Assembly (NCBI RefSeq): GCF_005774735.1
Contig: NZ_VBUM01000025.1
Location: 1-39,898, forward strand
From: Microbacterium sp. 5K110
GTDB lineage: Bacteria; Actinomycetota; Actinomycetes; Actinomycetales; Microbacteriaceae
Direction: 5' to 3'
DNA: 39,898 bases
Part shown: piece after piece, positions 26,984 through 38,090 of the stretch
Position numbering within the stretch: the stretch's first letter is position 1
Layout of the letters: each line of letters begins with the position of its first letter
The notes under the pieces: model-generated
What the model saw: only the letters and a program-made list of their open reading frames with translations
What the model was told of the DNA's origin: nothing
Databases searched by the model: none
Position numbers and translations under genes: made by a program

Positions 26984-27979
26984 ATGGACCTCGACGCCCT
27001 CACGGCCGCGCGCCGGCAGGAGTGGGCGCGGCTGGACGAGCTGGGCCGGACGCGGCGGCTGACCGGTCCCGAGGTCGACGAGCTCGTCACCCGGTACCGC
27101 GCGGCCTCGGCGGATCTCGCGGACATCAAGACGTCGGCGGGGCGCACGCCCCAGGGCGATTACGTCTCGATCCTGCTCGCGCGCACGCGGCTGCGTCTCA
27201 CGGGTGTCCGCGAGAACGTGCTGCGCCAGGTGCCGCGCTTCTTCCTCCGGCAGCTCCCCGCGGCCCTGTACCGCGTGCGCTGGACGACGCTCGCCATCGC
27301 CGTCGGCTTCGTCGTGGTCGCCTCCCTCGTCGCCCTGTGGATCTCGTCGGATCCTCGCGCGGTGGCGGCGCTGGGCGCGCAGAGCGAGCTGCAGAACTAC
27401 GCCGATCAGCAGTTCGTGCAGTACTACCGCGAGAACCCGAACGCCGTCTTCGCCGGCACGGTGTGGACCAACAACGCGTGGATCGCCGCGCAGTGCGTGC
27501 TCTTCGGCGTCACCGGCGTGTGGCCGCTCATGGTGATGATGCAGAACGCCATCGGCGTGGGCTCGTCGGCGGCGATCATGATCGCGTTCGACCGCTCTGA
27601 TGTGTTCTTCCAGTTCATCCTCCCGCACGGTCTGCTCGAGCTCACGGCGATCTTCGTGGCCGGTGCGGCGGGCATGCACATCTTCTGGGCCTGGGTCGCG
27701 CCCGGGCGGCGTACCCGCGCCGCCGCGCTCGCCGCCGAGGGGCGCGCGCTGGCGACCGTGGCCGTGGGGTTGGTCTTCGCGCTGGGGCTCTCGGGGCTCG
27801 TGGAGGGTTTCGTCACGCCGACGACCTGGCCCTGGCAGGTGAAGATCGCGATCGGCGCGGCCGCGCTGGGCGTGTTCCTGGTCTACATGCTGGTCGTGGG
27901 TCGCCGAGCGTTCCGGTCGGGCGAGACCGGCGACGTCACCGAGTACGAGGGCGGCACGCCGACGCTGGTCTCGGGCTGA
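26984..27979 (+). CDS. SpoIIM-like membrane protein
   Basis: This 331-residue protein has a cytoplasmic N-terminal helical region (about residues 1-100) beginning MDLDALTAARRQEWARLDEL, followed by six or so membrane segments. It matches the stage II sporulation protein M family (PF01944), with features such as NNAWIAAQCVLFGVTGVWPL and FILPHGLLELTAIFVAGAAG, the latter carrying the family's H-G-x-x-E motif. Outside endospore formers the function is not known; the family is found with MoxR, DUF58 and RDD proteins, as in Rv3694c. The start at 26984 fits the domain boundary and is preceded directly by a -10 box. Confidence 0.88.
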   Translation: MDLDALTAARRQEWARLDELGRTRRLTGPEVDELVTRYRAASADLADIKTSAGRTPQGDYVSILLARTRLRLTGVRENVLRQVPRFFLRQLPAALYRVRWTTLAIAVGFVVVASLVALWISSDPRAVAALGAQSELQNYADQQFVQYYRENPNAVFAGTVWTNNAWIAAQCVLFGVTGVWPLMVMMQNAIGVGSSAAIMIAFDRSDVFFQFILPHGLLELTAIFVAGAAGMHIFWAWVAPGRRTRAAALAAEGRALATVAVGLVFALGLSGLVEGFVTPTTWPWQVKIAIGAAALGVFLVYMLVVGRRAFRSGETGDVTEYEGGTPTLVSG

Positions 27980-28015
27980 GGCATCCGCGAATCTCGCTGT
28001 TCCCCCGCGCGTCAT

Positions 28016-28032
28016 TTTTGATTCACTCAAAA
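28016..28032. promoter_or_regulatory. FurA-type operator upstream of furA-katG
   Basis: TTTTGATTCACTCAAAA is a perfect six-base inverted repeat (TTTTGA/TCAAAA) around a five-base spacer, in an A+T-rich stretch. It lies at about -34 to -18 relative to a start at 28050 and would cover the -35 region, as expected for autorepression by FurA. Confidence 0.7.
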
Positions 28033-28037
28033 CAAGC

Positions 28038-28043
28038 TAGAGT
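28038..28043 (+). promoter_or_regulatory. -10 box of a likely leaderless promoter for furA-katG
   Basis: TAGAGT ends six bases before the ATG at 28050. The GGGGGA between them is too close to the ATG to act as a ribosome binding site. Confidence 0.6.
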
Positions 28044-28049
28044 GGGGGA

Positions 28050-30766
<2,717 letters not shown>

Positions 30767-30780
30767 GTCCCGCGCCCCGA

Positions 30781-30807
30781 AGGCCCGTCCCCGCTGGGGG
30801 CGGGCCT
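30781..30807 (+). terminator. Terminator hairpin after katG
   Basis: Arms at 30781-30792 and 30796-30807 pair over 12 bases with one G-U wobble and a three-base loop, starting 15 bases after the katG stop. There is no U-run, which is common for terminators in very G+C-rich genomes. Confidence 0.75.
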
Positions 30808-30833
30808 CCCGCGTCTGCGCCGGATCTCCTCCG

Positions 30834-30906
30834 CCCCGATAAACGCCGTCCCTGTCGAGACACGCCACGACACCGCGTGTCTCGAGAGGAATGGCGTTTA
30901 CAGGGG
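30834..30906. repeat. Long imperfect palindrome between katG and the ole operon
   Basis: The core arms, 30840-30865 and 30875-30900, match at 23 of 26 positions around a nine-base loop. The match continues outward with CCCC at 30834-30837 and GGGG at 30903-30906. It contains CGAGACACG and its complement. It lies between the 3' ends of convergent operons and could be a two-way terminator or a dispersed REP-like element. No second copy is seen in the window. Confidence 0.7.
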
Positions 30907-30933
30907 AAGGGCGCGGGGGACGGATGCCGCGCG

Positions 30934-31893
30934 TCAAGCGCGGGAGAGGCGGCGCAGACCCTCGTCGATCGAGACGCGGGGCGTCCAGTGCAGGTCGCGG
31001 CGGATCTCGGTCTGGTCGAACCAGTGGGCGGTGGAGAGCTGCTCGGCAAGGAAGCGCGTCATGGGCGGCTCGTCGGTGCCCGGGCGTACGGCCCAGACCC
31101 GCTCGACGAGCGATCCGGCCGCCCGGGCGAGACCGGCGGGCACGCTGAACGCCGGCGGCCGGACGCCCGCGGCGCGGCAGATGCCGGCGAGCAGATCGCC
31201 CACGGGCCGAGGCTCGCCATTGGTCAGCACGTAGGCGCGGCCGCTGACGTCGTCGACGCGCTCGAGGGCGGCGACGATCCCGCTCGCGGCGTTGTCGACG
31301 AACGTGGAGTCGATGAGTGCGGTGCCGCCGTTGAGCAGCGGCAACCGTCCGCGGCGCGCGCGATCCACGACCCGGGCGATGAGCTGCGTGTCGCCGGGAC
31401 CCCAGACGATGTGCGGCCGGATGGCGACAACGGATGCCGTCGCCCCGGCGCGACCGAGGGCGAGCAACTCGGCCTCGGCCTTCGTGCGCGCGTACTCGCC
31501 GCGCGCGGCGACCGGGTCGGCGGGCTCGGCACCCACTCCGGCCAGGGCGTGGCCCGCATGGGCGACCGACGGTGAGGAGATGTGCACGATGCGCGACACG
31601 CCCGCGGCGGATGCCGCGTCCAGCAGCGTGCGGGTGCCCTCGACGTTCACGGCCTGGAACTCGGCCGGGTCTCCTGCGAGCGACACCTTCGCCGCCAGGT
31701 GAACCACGGCGTCGACCCCGGTGACGGCGGAGGCCGTGGCATCCGGGTCGGTCACCGAACCGAGGCGGTCGTCGGCGCCGGCCATCCCCGAGGGGCGGCG
31801 TTGGAGTGTCCGCACCTCGTGCCCGGCGTCCTGAAGAGCGACGACGACCGCGCGGCCGAGGAATCCGGACGCGCCGGTGGCGAGGACCTTCAC
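30934..31893 (-). CDS. oleD: NAD(P)-dependent 2-alkyl-3-oxoalkanoate reductase, OleD-like
   Basis: This 319-residue short-chain/extended dehydrogenase begins KVLATGASGFLGRAVVVALQ, the Rossmann TGASGFLG motif. It has VHLAAKVSLAGDPAEFQAVNVEGT and the catalytic Tyr-x-x-x-Lys as YARTKAE. It belongs to the 3-beta-HSD-like group of the extended SDR family. In olefin biosynthesis OleD reduces the beta-keto acid made by OleA to a beta-hydroxy acid. The GTG at 31893 overlaps the stop of the fused oleBC gene (GTGA), placing it third in an oleA-oleBC-oleD operon. On its own the sequence could be another SDR; the gene order decides the call. Confidence 0.88.
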   Translation of the reverse strand: MKVLATGASGFLGRAVVVALQDAGHEVRTLQRRPSGMAGADDRLGSVTDPDATASAVTGVDAVVHLAAKVSLAGDPAEFQAVNVEGTRTLLDAASAAGVSRIVHISSPSVAHAGHALAGVGAEPADPVAARGEYARTKAEAELLALGRAGATASVVAIRPHIVWGPGDTQLIARVVDRARRGRLPLLNGGTALIDSTFVDNAASGIVAALERVDDVSGRAYVLTNGEPRPVGDLLAGICRAAGVRPPAFSVPAGLARAAGSLVERVWAVRPGTDEPPMTRFLAEQLSTAHWFDQTEIRRDLHWTPRVSIDEGLRRLSRA

Positions 31894-34562
31894 GGCGCCG
31901 TCGGCCGCTCGCCGGCCAGGATCCGCTCCGCCCAGGCGGCGAGACGCGAGCGGTCGATCTTGGAGTTGTGCCGGATGTCGGTGGGCAGGGCGGGCACCAC
32001 CAGCACGGCCGCCAGGGCCTGCGGCGTCGCCGCCCGCACGACCTCGGTGAGACCCGGGGATGCCACGCCCGCGCGCCGCACGCCCGGATCGCGTTCCACG
32101 ACGGCGACGACGACCTGCCGACCGACGGGCCCGACGCCCACCGCCGCGGCACGCGAGACGCCCGAGACGGACTCGACGTCCTGCTCGATCGCGACGGGGG
32201 TGACCGGTCCGTGGGCCGTCGTGATGACGTGGGGCAACCGGCCCTCGACCCACAGGCGTCCGACGGCGTCGAGGTGGCCCACGTCGCCCGTGCGGTGCCA
32301 GCGCCCGGGCAGTGCGTCGAGGTCGCGACGCGCCTCGCGGTCGGTGAGGGAGAGGCGGAAGTAGCCGCGCTTGAGGTGCGGCGCGCTGATGACGACCTCG
32401 CCGGTCACGCCCGCATCGGTGACGGGAGAGCCGGTGGCTCGCCCCTCGGCGTCGAGGGCGGCGATGCGCACGCGGCCGCGGCCGATCGGTGTGCCCACGC
32501 ACACCCCGCGATCGCCGGAGGCCGCGGCATCCTCGATCCCGGGCAGCGTGATGTCGGCGACGAGCAAGCACTCGGTCATGCCGTACGGCGTGTGCGCCGT
32601 CGCGTTCGGCATGAGCTCGTGCGCCCGTCGCAGCAGCGGGGTTCCCACGGGTGCGCCCGTGGACAGGAACGTGTGCACGCCGGCCAGGGCGGCGCGGTCC
32701 TCGGTCGTGAGCGCGCCGGCGGTGGCGACGACGTTGCGGACGGCGGCGGGGGAGAGGAACACGATGCGCGCGTCCGACGCGCGGACCGCTGCCGCGACAG
32801 CGCTCGCGGTGAGGGTGCGCGGCGCGGAGACGTCCATGTCGGGGGTGGCCGATCGCGTACCCAGGGCGGGGCCGAGGAGGGCGAACGGCGCGAAACCGGT
32901 GACGAGTCCCGTGTCCGGGCCGACGTCGAAGTGCGTGGCCAACGCGTCGCGCAGCGAAGAGAGCTGCCGGTGGGTGTACACGACGCCCTTGGCGGGGCCC
33001 GTCGATCCCGACGTGAACAGCACCGCGGCGTCGGCGTCGATGTGCGGGGGAGCGGGCAGTTCGCGCCCGCGGCCGGCGAGGGCCACCTCGGACAGGCTCG
33101 CCTCCACGCCCAGGGCGCGCGCGGCAGCGGTCGGCAGCGCTGCGGCGGAGAGGCGGCGTCCCGGCCAGCCCAGGGCGCGCGCGGCGGCGAGGCCGGTGAC
33201 CTCGCCGATCACGACGTCGGGTACCGCACCCCGCACGGCGCGCGAGAGACCCCGGATGCCGAGCCCGCGGTCGGCCACGACGACGACGGCGCCGATGCGC
33301 AGACACGCGTACAGCACGGCGGTGAGGGTCGGTCCCGGCGGGACGAGGAGCGAGACGCGGTCGCCGGCGCGGACACCGATCGCGTCGAGTCCCGCGGCGA
33401 GTTCGTCGACGCGGGCGGCGAGCTGTCGCCAGCTCACCCGGAGCGGGGCGCGGCCGGGGCGAGCGGCCATGTCGATCACCGCGACGTCGTCGTCGGCGCG
33501 GCGGGTCGTGAGCGCGTCCCACAGGGGAGCGGGAGCCGCGTCGTCGTCCCCGAGGGCGTCGTCGGCGGTCGGTGCGGACTCGGGGGAGCCGGCATCCGGG
33601 CCCGGCACGACCTTCTCGGCGAGCCAGTCCAGGACCGCCTCGGCGTACGGTCGTTCCTCGGCGACGAGGTGCCCCGCCCCCTCGTAGCGGTGCACGTCGG
33701 CGTGCGGGAGACGGTCGACGAGATCGTCGAGGTGCACCTCGCCGAACACGGGGTCCTTCGGCCCGCGCAGCAGCAGGGCCGGGACGTCGAGGTCGCGCAG
33801 GCCCGCCGAGAGGCGGCGGAGGGCGGGCGTGCTCTCGTCCGACGCCGTGGCGGGGATGTCGGCGACGAACCCGCCGATGCCCCGTCGGCGTTCGACCGTG
33901 GCGTAGGGCGCGCGGAACGCGGCCCGTACCGCCGGGTCGAGGTCGGCGAGGGCGAGGGTCGTGTCGAGGAACGCCGTCGTGCCGGTCGTGCCGGCCGCGA
34001 GCATCCCCCGGGCCGTGGCGACCCGGAGCGGGAACGGCAGCGGCGCGTCCTCGGCGTGGTGCACGGCGGTGTTGAGAGCGATGACCGCCGCGAGACCGTC
34101 GCGGTTCTCGACCGCCCACCCGAGCGAGACGGGACCGCCCCAGTCGTGGCCGATCGTGACGACGGGGGTGCGGATGCCGGCCACCTCGACGAGGGCGGAG
34201 AGGTCGGCGATGCGTTGTGCGAGCGTCCGGCGCACGTCGGTGCGCTCGGAGAAGCCCATCTCGAGCTGGTCGACGGCCACGACGCGCCAGGCGGGCGCGC
34301 CCGCGTCGGCGCGGACAAGCGAGGCGGTCACCAACGCGCGCCACAGGTACGACCACGTCGGGTTGCCGTGGACGGCCACGATGGTGCCGACCGGGGTGAT
34401 GCCGCGCTCGTCGAGCAGGTCGCCGGTGTCGAGGATGTGCCACGTGCGGCGTCGGCCCGCGTCGGCGCCGGTGCCCTCGACGTCGATGAGTCGGGAGAAG
34501 GCCGGGTCCAGGCCGGGGAGCCCGGCGGGAGGGAGAGTCGCCCGCAGACCGGTGACCGTCAC
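31890..34562 (-). CDS. oleBC: OleBC fusion: beta-lactone decarboxylase and beta-lactone synthetase
   Basis: This 890-residue protein joins two enzymes of head-to-head olefin synthesis. Residues 1-320 are an alpha/beta hydrolase like haloalkane dehalogenases: HGNPTWSYLWR (65-75) for the oxyanion site, nucleophile Asp140 in IGHDWGG, acid Asp270 and His298 in GAGHLV. This is OleB, which splits CO2 from a beta-lactone to give the cis-olefin. Residues from about 345 to the end are an AMP-forming adenylating enzyme: LFTSGSTGPAKGV (515-527), TPYGMTECL, and HRTGDVGHLDAVGRLWVEGR. This is OleC, which makes the beta-lactone from a beta-hydroxy acid and ATP. Fusion of OleB and OleC is known in actinobacteria such as Micrococcus. 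The GTG at 34562 overlaps the oleA stop by four bases. Confidence 0.92.
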   Translation of the reverse strand: MTVTGLRATLPPAGLPGLDPAFSRLIDVEGTGADAGRRRTWHILDTGDLLDERGITPVGTIVAVHGNPTWSYLWRALVTASLVRADAGAPAWRVVAVDQLEMGFSERTDVRRTLAQRIADLSALVEVAGIRTPVVTIGHDWGGPVSLGWAVENRDGLAAVIALNTAVHHAEDAPLPFPLRVATARGMLAAGTTGTTAFLDTTLALADLDPAVRAAFRAPYATVERRRGIGGFVADIPATASDESTPALRRLSAGLRDLDVPALLLRGPKDPVFGEVHLDDLVDRLPHADVHRYEGAGHLVAEERPYAEAVLDWLAEKVVPGPDAGSPESAPTADDALGDDDAAPAPLWDALTTRRADDDVAVIDMAARPGRAPLRVSWRQLAARVDELAAGLDAIGVRAGDRVSLLVPPGPTLTAVLYACLRIGAVVVVADRGLGIRGLSRAVRGAVPDVVIGEVTGLAAARALGWPGRRLSAAALPTAAARALGVEASLSEVALAGRGRELPAPPHIDADAAVLFTSGSTGPAKGVVYTHRQLSSLRDALATHFDVGPDTGLVTGFAPFALLGPALGTRSATPDMDVSAPRTLTASAVAAAVRASDARIVFLSPAAVRNVVATAGALTTEDRAALAGVHTFLSTGAPVGTPLLRRAHELMPNATAHTPYGMTECLLVADITLPGIEDAAASGDRGVCVGTPIGRGRVRIAALDAEGRATGSPVTDAGVTGEVVISAPHLKRGYFRLSLTDREARRDLDALPGRWHRTGDVGHLDAVGRLWVEGRLPHVITTAHGPVTPVAIEQDVESVSGVSRAAAVGVGPVGRQVVVAVVERDPGVRRAGVASPGLTEVVRAATPQALAAVLVVPALPTDIRHNSKIDRSRLAAWAERILAGERPTAP

Positions 34563-35581
34563 CAGGCCAGCTCCAACATCCCGGTGTTCAGCCCGGAGCC
34601 CACTCCCATCAGCAGCACGCGATCGCCGCGACGGAGGGTCTTCTGCTCCTCGGCCAGGGTGATCGGGATGGAGGCCGGGCCCACGTTGCCCAGGTTCGGG
34701 TAGGTCACCGGCACGCGGCTCCGGTCGAGCTTGGCCGCGCGGACGATCGCGGAGGTGTGCACCGACGAGACCTGGTGTGTGATGTAGCGGTCCATGCCCG
34801 TCCACGAGAACTCGCCTTTGGCCTCTTTCCAGGCCGACACGACGAGGTCGAGGCCGCCCTTGAGCAGGGCTTTCGCGTCCGTGAACATGCCGTCGACGCT
34901 GCCCACGCACAGGTCGTAGAACTGCGTCGCGGCGCGCGTGACCCCACCGACGATGCGGTGACCCTCGGGGTGGTCGCTGGCGCGGCCGAGCACCGCCGCC
35001 GCCGCGCCGGAACCGAGCGTGAGCGAGGCGAACTCCTGCATGAAGGCGTCGCGATCGAGGTCTTCGCGCACGAGCCGGTTGATCGTGTTGACCTGGATCT
35101 CGTCGGCATCCTCGCCGTTGACGATGAGCGCGTACCGCACCTGGCCGGACTGGATCATGCCCGCCGCCAGGCTCATGCCGTTGATGAAGCCGAGGCAGGC
35201 GTTGGCGACGTCGAAGTTGATCGCCGAGCTCGGCAGCCCCAGGCCGTGGTGGAGGCGGACCGCCACCGAGGGCTCGAGGTGCTTGCGCGTGACGGAGGTG
35301 TTGATGATGAGGCCGATCTCACTCGGGTCGACGCCCGCCTCGGCCAGCGCTTGCTTGCCCGCCGCGATCGTCGCCTCGTCGGAGGATTCGCCCTCGGCCC
35401 AGTTGCGGCGCTCCACGACACCGGCCACCCGGCGCAGCAGCCCCGGTTTGAGCTTGAGCCGCGTCAGCGCGGGGGCGAGCCTCTCCTCGATGTCGTCAGA
35501 GGTGGTCACTCGGCTGGGCAGCACGCTCGCCACCGACACGAGGGCCACATCGTCGAAGCGAGTGGTGGCGTTTCCTGGCAA
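34559..35581 (-). CDS. oleA: OleA: thiolase-fold condensing enzyme for olefin synthesis
   Basis: This 340-residue condensing enzyme resembles 3-oxoacyl-ACP synthase III. Catalytic Cys129 is in ANACLGFING, with His269 in ITHQVSS and Asn299 in NLGNVGPAS. Glu103 in HLEPSVA lies 26 residues before the Cys, the spacing reported for the Xanthomonas OleA pair Glu117 and Cys143. This Glu separates OleA from fatty-acid KAS III enzymes. OleA joins two fatty acyl-CoAs head to head to give a 2-alkyl-3-oxo acid. The start appears to be a TTG at 35581 with GGGAG five bases upstream; the resulting N-terminus, LPGNATTRFDDVAL, is the expected one, while no ATG or GTG fits as well. It is the first gene of the operon. 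Confidence 0.93.
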   Translation of the reverse strand: MPGNATTRFDDVALVSVASVLPSRVTTSDDIEERLAPALTRLKLKPGLLRRVAGVVERRNWAEGESSDEATIAAGKQALAEAGVDPSEIGLIINTSVTRKHLEPSVAVRLHHGLGLPSSAINFDVANACLGFINGMSLAAGMIQSGQVRYALIVNGEDADEIQVNTINRLVREDLDRDAFMQEFASLTLGSGAAAAVLGRASDHPEGHRIVGGVTRAATQFYDLCVGSVDGMFTDAKALLKGGLDLVVSAWKEAKGEFSWTGMDRYITHQVSSVHTSAIVRAAKLDRSRVPVTYPNLGNVGPASIPITLAEEQKTLRRGDRVLLMGVGSGLNTGMLELAW

Positions 35582-35733
35582 GAGAGCTCCCGCATCCTGT
35601 GCGTAGACGGCGCAGCCGGGCGCGGAGGGACACGCCGGCGGCTGGAAGGGTACCCCCCAGGATAAGCCGCGACGTATGCGGACGGGTGCATGGCGGAGCG
35701 GTGTGCTAGTCCCGGATGCCGCGACCCGGTGCG
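35582..35733. other. Intergenic region upstream of oleA
   Basis: This 152-base gap holds the presumed ole promoter. TATCCT on the minus strand at 35659-35664 is a candidate -10, flanked by GCGGCT at 35638 and AGCCGC at 35665, a six-base inverted repeat. No good -35 is seen. The DUF58 gene ends at its right side. Confidence 0.3.
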
Positions 35734-37035
35734 TCAGAGGCGCCCGGCGGCCTTGAGGGCGAGGTAGCGGTCCGCCACGAGAGGGGGGAGGTCGTCGGCC
35801 GACGCCGTCACCGCATCGCCCCCCGCGCGGACGACCGCCGCGCGCACGCGTTCGGCGTCCGAGCGCGCGCGTTCGATCGCGGCGGCGGCGTACACGGCCG
35901 CGGCGTCGTCGCGTGCCGGGGGTTCTCCCGGACCGTCGGTGGCGGTGGCCACGAGCAGACGCGAGCGCGCCGCGACGGCCGGGAGCGAGGCGAGGAACGC
36001 GCGCGCCGCCTCCGGGTCGTCGGCGGCGGTGAGGAGCACCACGAGCGCGGGGCGCTGGGTCAGACCGCGCACCTGGGCGAACGCGGCATCCCAATCGGTG
36101 TCGATGAGCTGCGGGTCCACGGGGGCCATCGCGTCCACGAGTGCGGGGAGCAGTTGCGCTCCGTCGACGCGCGTGACCCGGGCGCGGGTCACCCGGTCGA
36201 ACATGAGCAGGTGCACGTGGTCTCCGGCGCGTGTCGCCAGGGCCGAGAGGAGCAGGGCGGCCTCCATCGCGGCATCCAGACGCGCGCCGTCGCCGACGCG
36301 TGCCGCGGCCGTGCGACCCGTATCGATGACGATCACGACGTGCCGGTCGCGTTCGGGGCGCCACGTGCGCAGCATCGTCGTGCCCGCGCGCGCGGTGGCC
36401 CGCCAGTCGATCGAGCGCACATCGTCTCCGCGCACGTACTCGCGCAGGCTGTCGAACTCGGTGCCCTGCCCGCGCACCTGCAGCGACGTGTTGCCATCGA
36501 GTTCGCGCAGCCGCGCCAGCCGCGAGGGGAGGTGCCGTCGCGAGGTGAAGGGCGGGAGCACGCGCAGCCGCGCCGGTGCCGCGAGCGTCGCCTGCCGCCC
36601 CCCGAGCCCCAGGGGACCCTGAGAGCGCACGACGACGAACTCGCTGCGCAGCTCTCCGCGCCGCCGCGGCAGCAGCGACAGAGCAGCACCCCGGCGCTCA
36701 CCGGGAGGGACCACCAGGTGCAGTCGCTCGGGCGGGGCGCCCGCCGTCGGCTGCCACGCGTCGCGCACCCGGGCGCGCAGCGTCCGTCGGCCGGTGTTGC
36801 GCACGCGCAGCTCGCCCGCGACGGGCTGATCCCGCAGGGCGCGGTCCGGCAAGCGGCGCGTGATCTCGAGCGCACGCGCGTCGGCGGCCAGGAGCGTGTC
36901 GGCCGCGGCCAGTCCGGCACACAGCACCAGCCACCCGCCGACCACGGCCCAGGGCGCCGCGCCGGCGGCGTGCAGCAGGATCAGCGGGATCACCCCGAGC
37001 GCGACGAGCAGAGCCAGACGGCCGGTGACGTACAT
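35734..37035 (-). CDS. DUF58 domain protein
   Basis: This 433-residue protein has two membrane segments at the N-terminus (about residues 5-50), a beta-rich part, and the DUF58 signature at about 210-250: GQGTEFDSLREYVRGDDVRSIDWRATAR. A von Willebrand factor A-like domain follows with VVIVIDTGRT at the metal-site position. DUF58 proteins are found with MoxR ATPases and may be their targets, acting at the envelope. The ATG at 37035 shares one base with the moxR stop (TGATG). It is the last gene of the minus-strand operon that enters from the right edge. Confidence 0.9.
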   Translation of the reverse strand: MYVTGRLALLVALGVIPLILLHAAGAAPWAVVGGWLVLCAGLAAADTLLAADARALEITRRLPDRALRDQPVAGELRVRNTGRRTLRARVRDAWQPTAGAPPERLHLVVPPGERRGAALSLLPRRRGELRSEFVVVRSQGPLGLGGRQATLAAPARLRVLPPFTSRRHLPSRLARLRELDGNTSLQVRGQGTEFDSLREYVRGDDVRSIDWRATARAGTTMLRTWRPERDRHVVIVIDTGRTAAARVGDGARLDAAMEAALLLSALATRAGDHVHLLMFDRVTRARVTRVDGAQLLPALVDAMAPVDPQLIDTDWDAAFAQVRGLTQRPALVVLLTAADDPEAARAFLASLPAVAARSRLLVATATDGPGEPPARDDAAAVYAAAAIERARSDAERVRAAVVRAGGDAVTASADDLPPLVADRYLALKAAGRL

Positions 37036-38090
37036 CAGAGCGGGACGCGCGTCTGCTGCAGGACCGAGGTGAGGACGGCATCCACCGAGACGCCCTCGAT
37101 CTCGGCCTCGGGCCGCAGCCGGATCCGGTGCCGCCACACGGGGACGAGCATCGTCTGGACGTGGTCGGGCGTGATCGCGGGCGAGCCGACGAGCCACGCC
37201 CACGCCTTCGCCGCCGCGAGCAGACCGGTCGACGCGCGCGGGCTCACGCCGAGCAGCACCGACGGGCTCTGTCGCGTGGCGCGGGCGAGGTCGACGACGT
37301 AGCCGAGCACGTCGTCGGCGACGGCGACCGACGCGGCGGCGCGCTGCGCCGCGAGGATCTCGGCCGGGGTGACCACGGCATCCATCCCCGCCTCGCCCAG
37401 CCGGCGCGGGTCGAACCCGCCCGCGTGCCGGCGCAGCACGTCGACCTCGGCGTCGCGGCCGGGGAGGTCGACCACGAGCTTCAGCAGGAAGCGGTCGAGC
37501 TGCGCCTCGGGCAGCGTGTAGGTGCCCTCGTGCTCGACGGGATTCTGGGTCGCGGCGACGAGGAACGGATCGGGGAGCGGGCGGCTCACTCCGTCGGACG
37601 AGACCTGCCGCTCCTCCATGGCCTCCAGCAGGGCCGCCTGCGTCTTGGGGGGCGTGCGGTTGATCTCGTCGGCGAGCAGGACGTGCGTGAAGACCGGCCC
37701 CGCGCGGAACTCGAACTCGCCCGAGCGTGCGTCGTACACGAGCGAACCGGTGACGTCGCCCGGCATGAGGTCGGGGGTGAACTGCACGCGGTGGGTGTCC
37801 AGGCCGAGCGCGCGGCTGAAGGAGCGCACGAGCAGGGTCTTGGCCACACCCGGGACGCCCTCCAGCAGGACGTGGCCGCGCGCCAGCAGAGCGATGAGCA
37901 GCCCCGTGACGGTCCCGTCCTGCCCGACGACGGCCTTGCCGACCTCGGCGCGCACCCGGTGCATCGCCTGCCGCAGGTCGGCATCGCCCGGTGACGGTGC
38001 GGGCGCAGCGCTCGGCGTCGGGGCGACGGCCTCGGACGCCGGCATCGCGGCGCCGGCCGGGTCGGGGGAGCCGAGAGGACGGTCGGTCAT
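37035..38090 (-). CDS. MoxR-family AAA+ ATPase
   Basis: This 351-residue ATPase has a low-complexity Ala/Pro-rich N-terminal tail (1-35) and the AAA+ core: Walker A GVPGVAKT, Walker B VLLADEINRTPPKTQAALLEAM, sensor region AATQNPVEHEGTYTLPEAQLDRFLL, and the C-terminal lid with SPRASTGLLAAAKAWA. It matches the MRP subfamily of MoxR, chaperone-like ATPases thought to help assemble or activate VWA-domain proteins. The ATG at 38090 overlaps the upstream stop (ATGA) and has AAAGGA seven bases before it. The partner is probably the DUF58 protein next to it. Confidence 0.94.
   Translation of the reverse strand: MTDRPLGSPDPAGAAMPASEAVAPTPSAAPAPSPGDADLRQAMHRVRAEVGKAVVGQDGTVTGLLIALLARGHVLLEGVPGVAKTLLVRSFSRALGLDTHRVQFTPDLMPGDVTGSLVYDARSGEFEFRAGPVFTHVLLADEINRTPPKTQAALLEAMEERQVSSDGVSRPLPDPFLVAATQNPVEHEGTYTLPEAQLDRFLLKLVVDLPGRDAEVDVLRRHAGGFDPRRLGEAGMDAVVTPAEILAAQRAAASVAVADDVLGYVVDLARATRQSPSVLLGVSPRASTGLLAAAKAWAWLVGSPAITPDHVQTMLVPVWRHRIRLRPEAEIEGVSVDAVLTSVLQQTRVPL

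Noticed and set aside
31890..34562. The fused gene as two genes joined by a sequencing error.
   Set aside because: The linker at about residues 320-345 is in frame, low in complexity and Ala/Pro/Asp-rich as in natural linkers, and OleBC fusions are known in actinobacteria.
34559..35581. The OleA gene as an ordinary fabH (3-oxoacyl-ACP synthase III).
   Set aside because: Glu103 at the OleA spacing from Cys129 and the following oleBC and oleD genes fit olefin synthesis, and no other fatty-acid synthesis gene is nearby.
35638..35670. GCGGCT/AGCCGC inverted repeat with GGGTACCC inside, upstream of oleA, considered as a regulator site.
   Set aside because: Six-base arms with a 21-base spacer are weak, and no regulator gene is adjacent. 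Kept only as a remark on the intergenic region.
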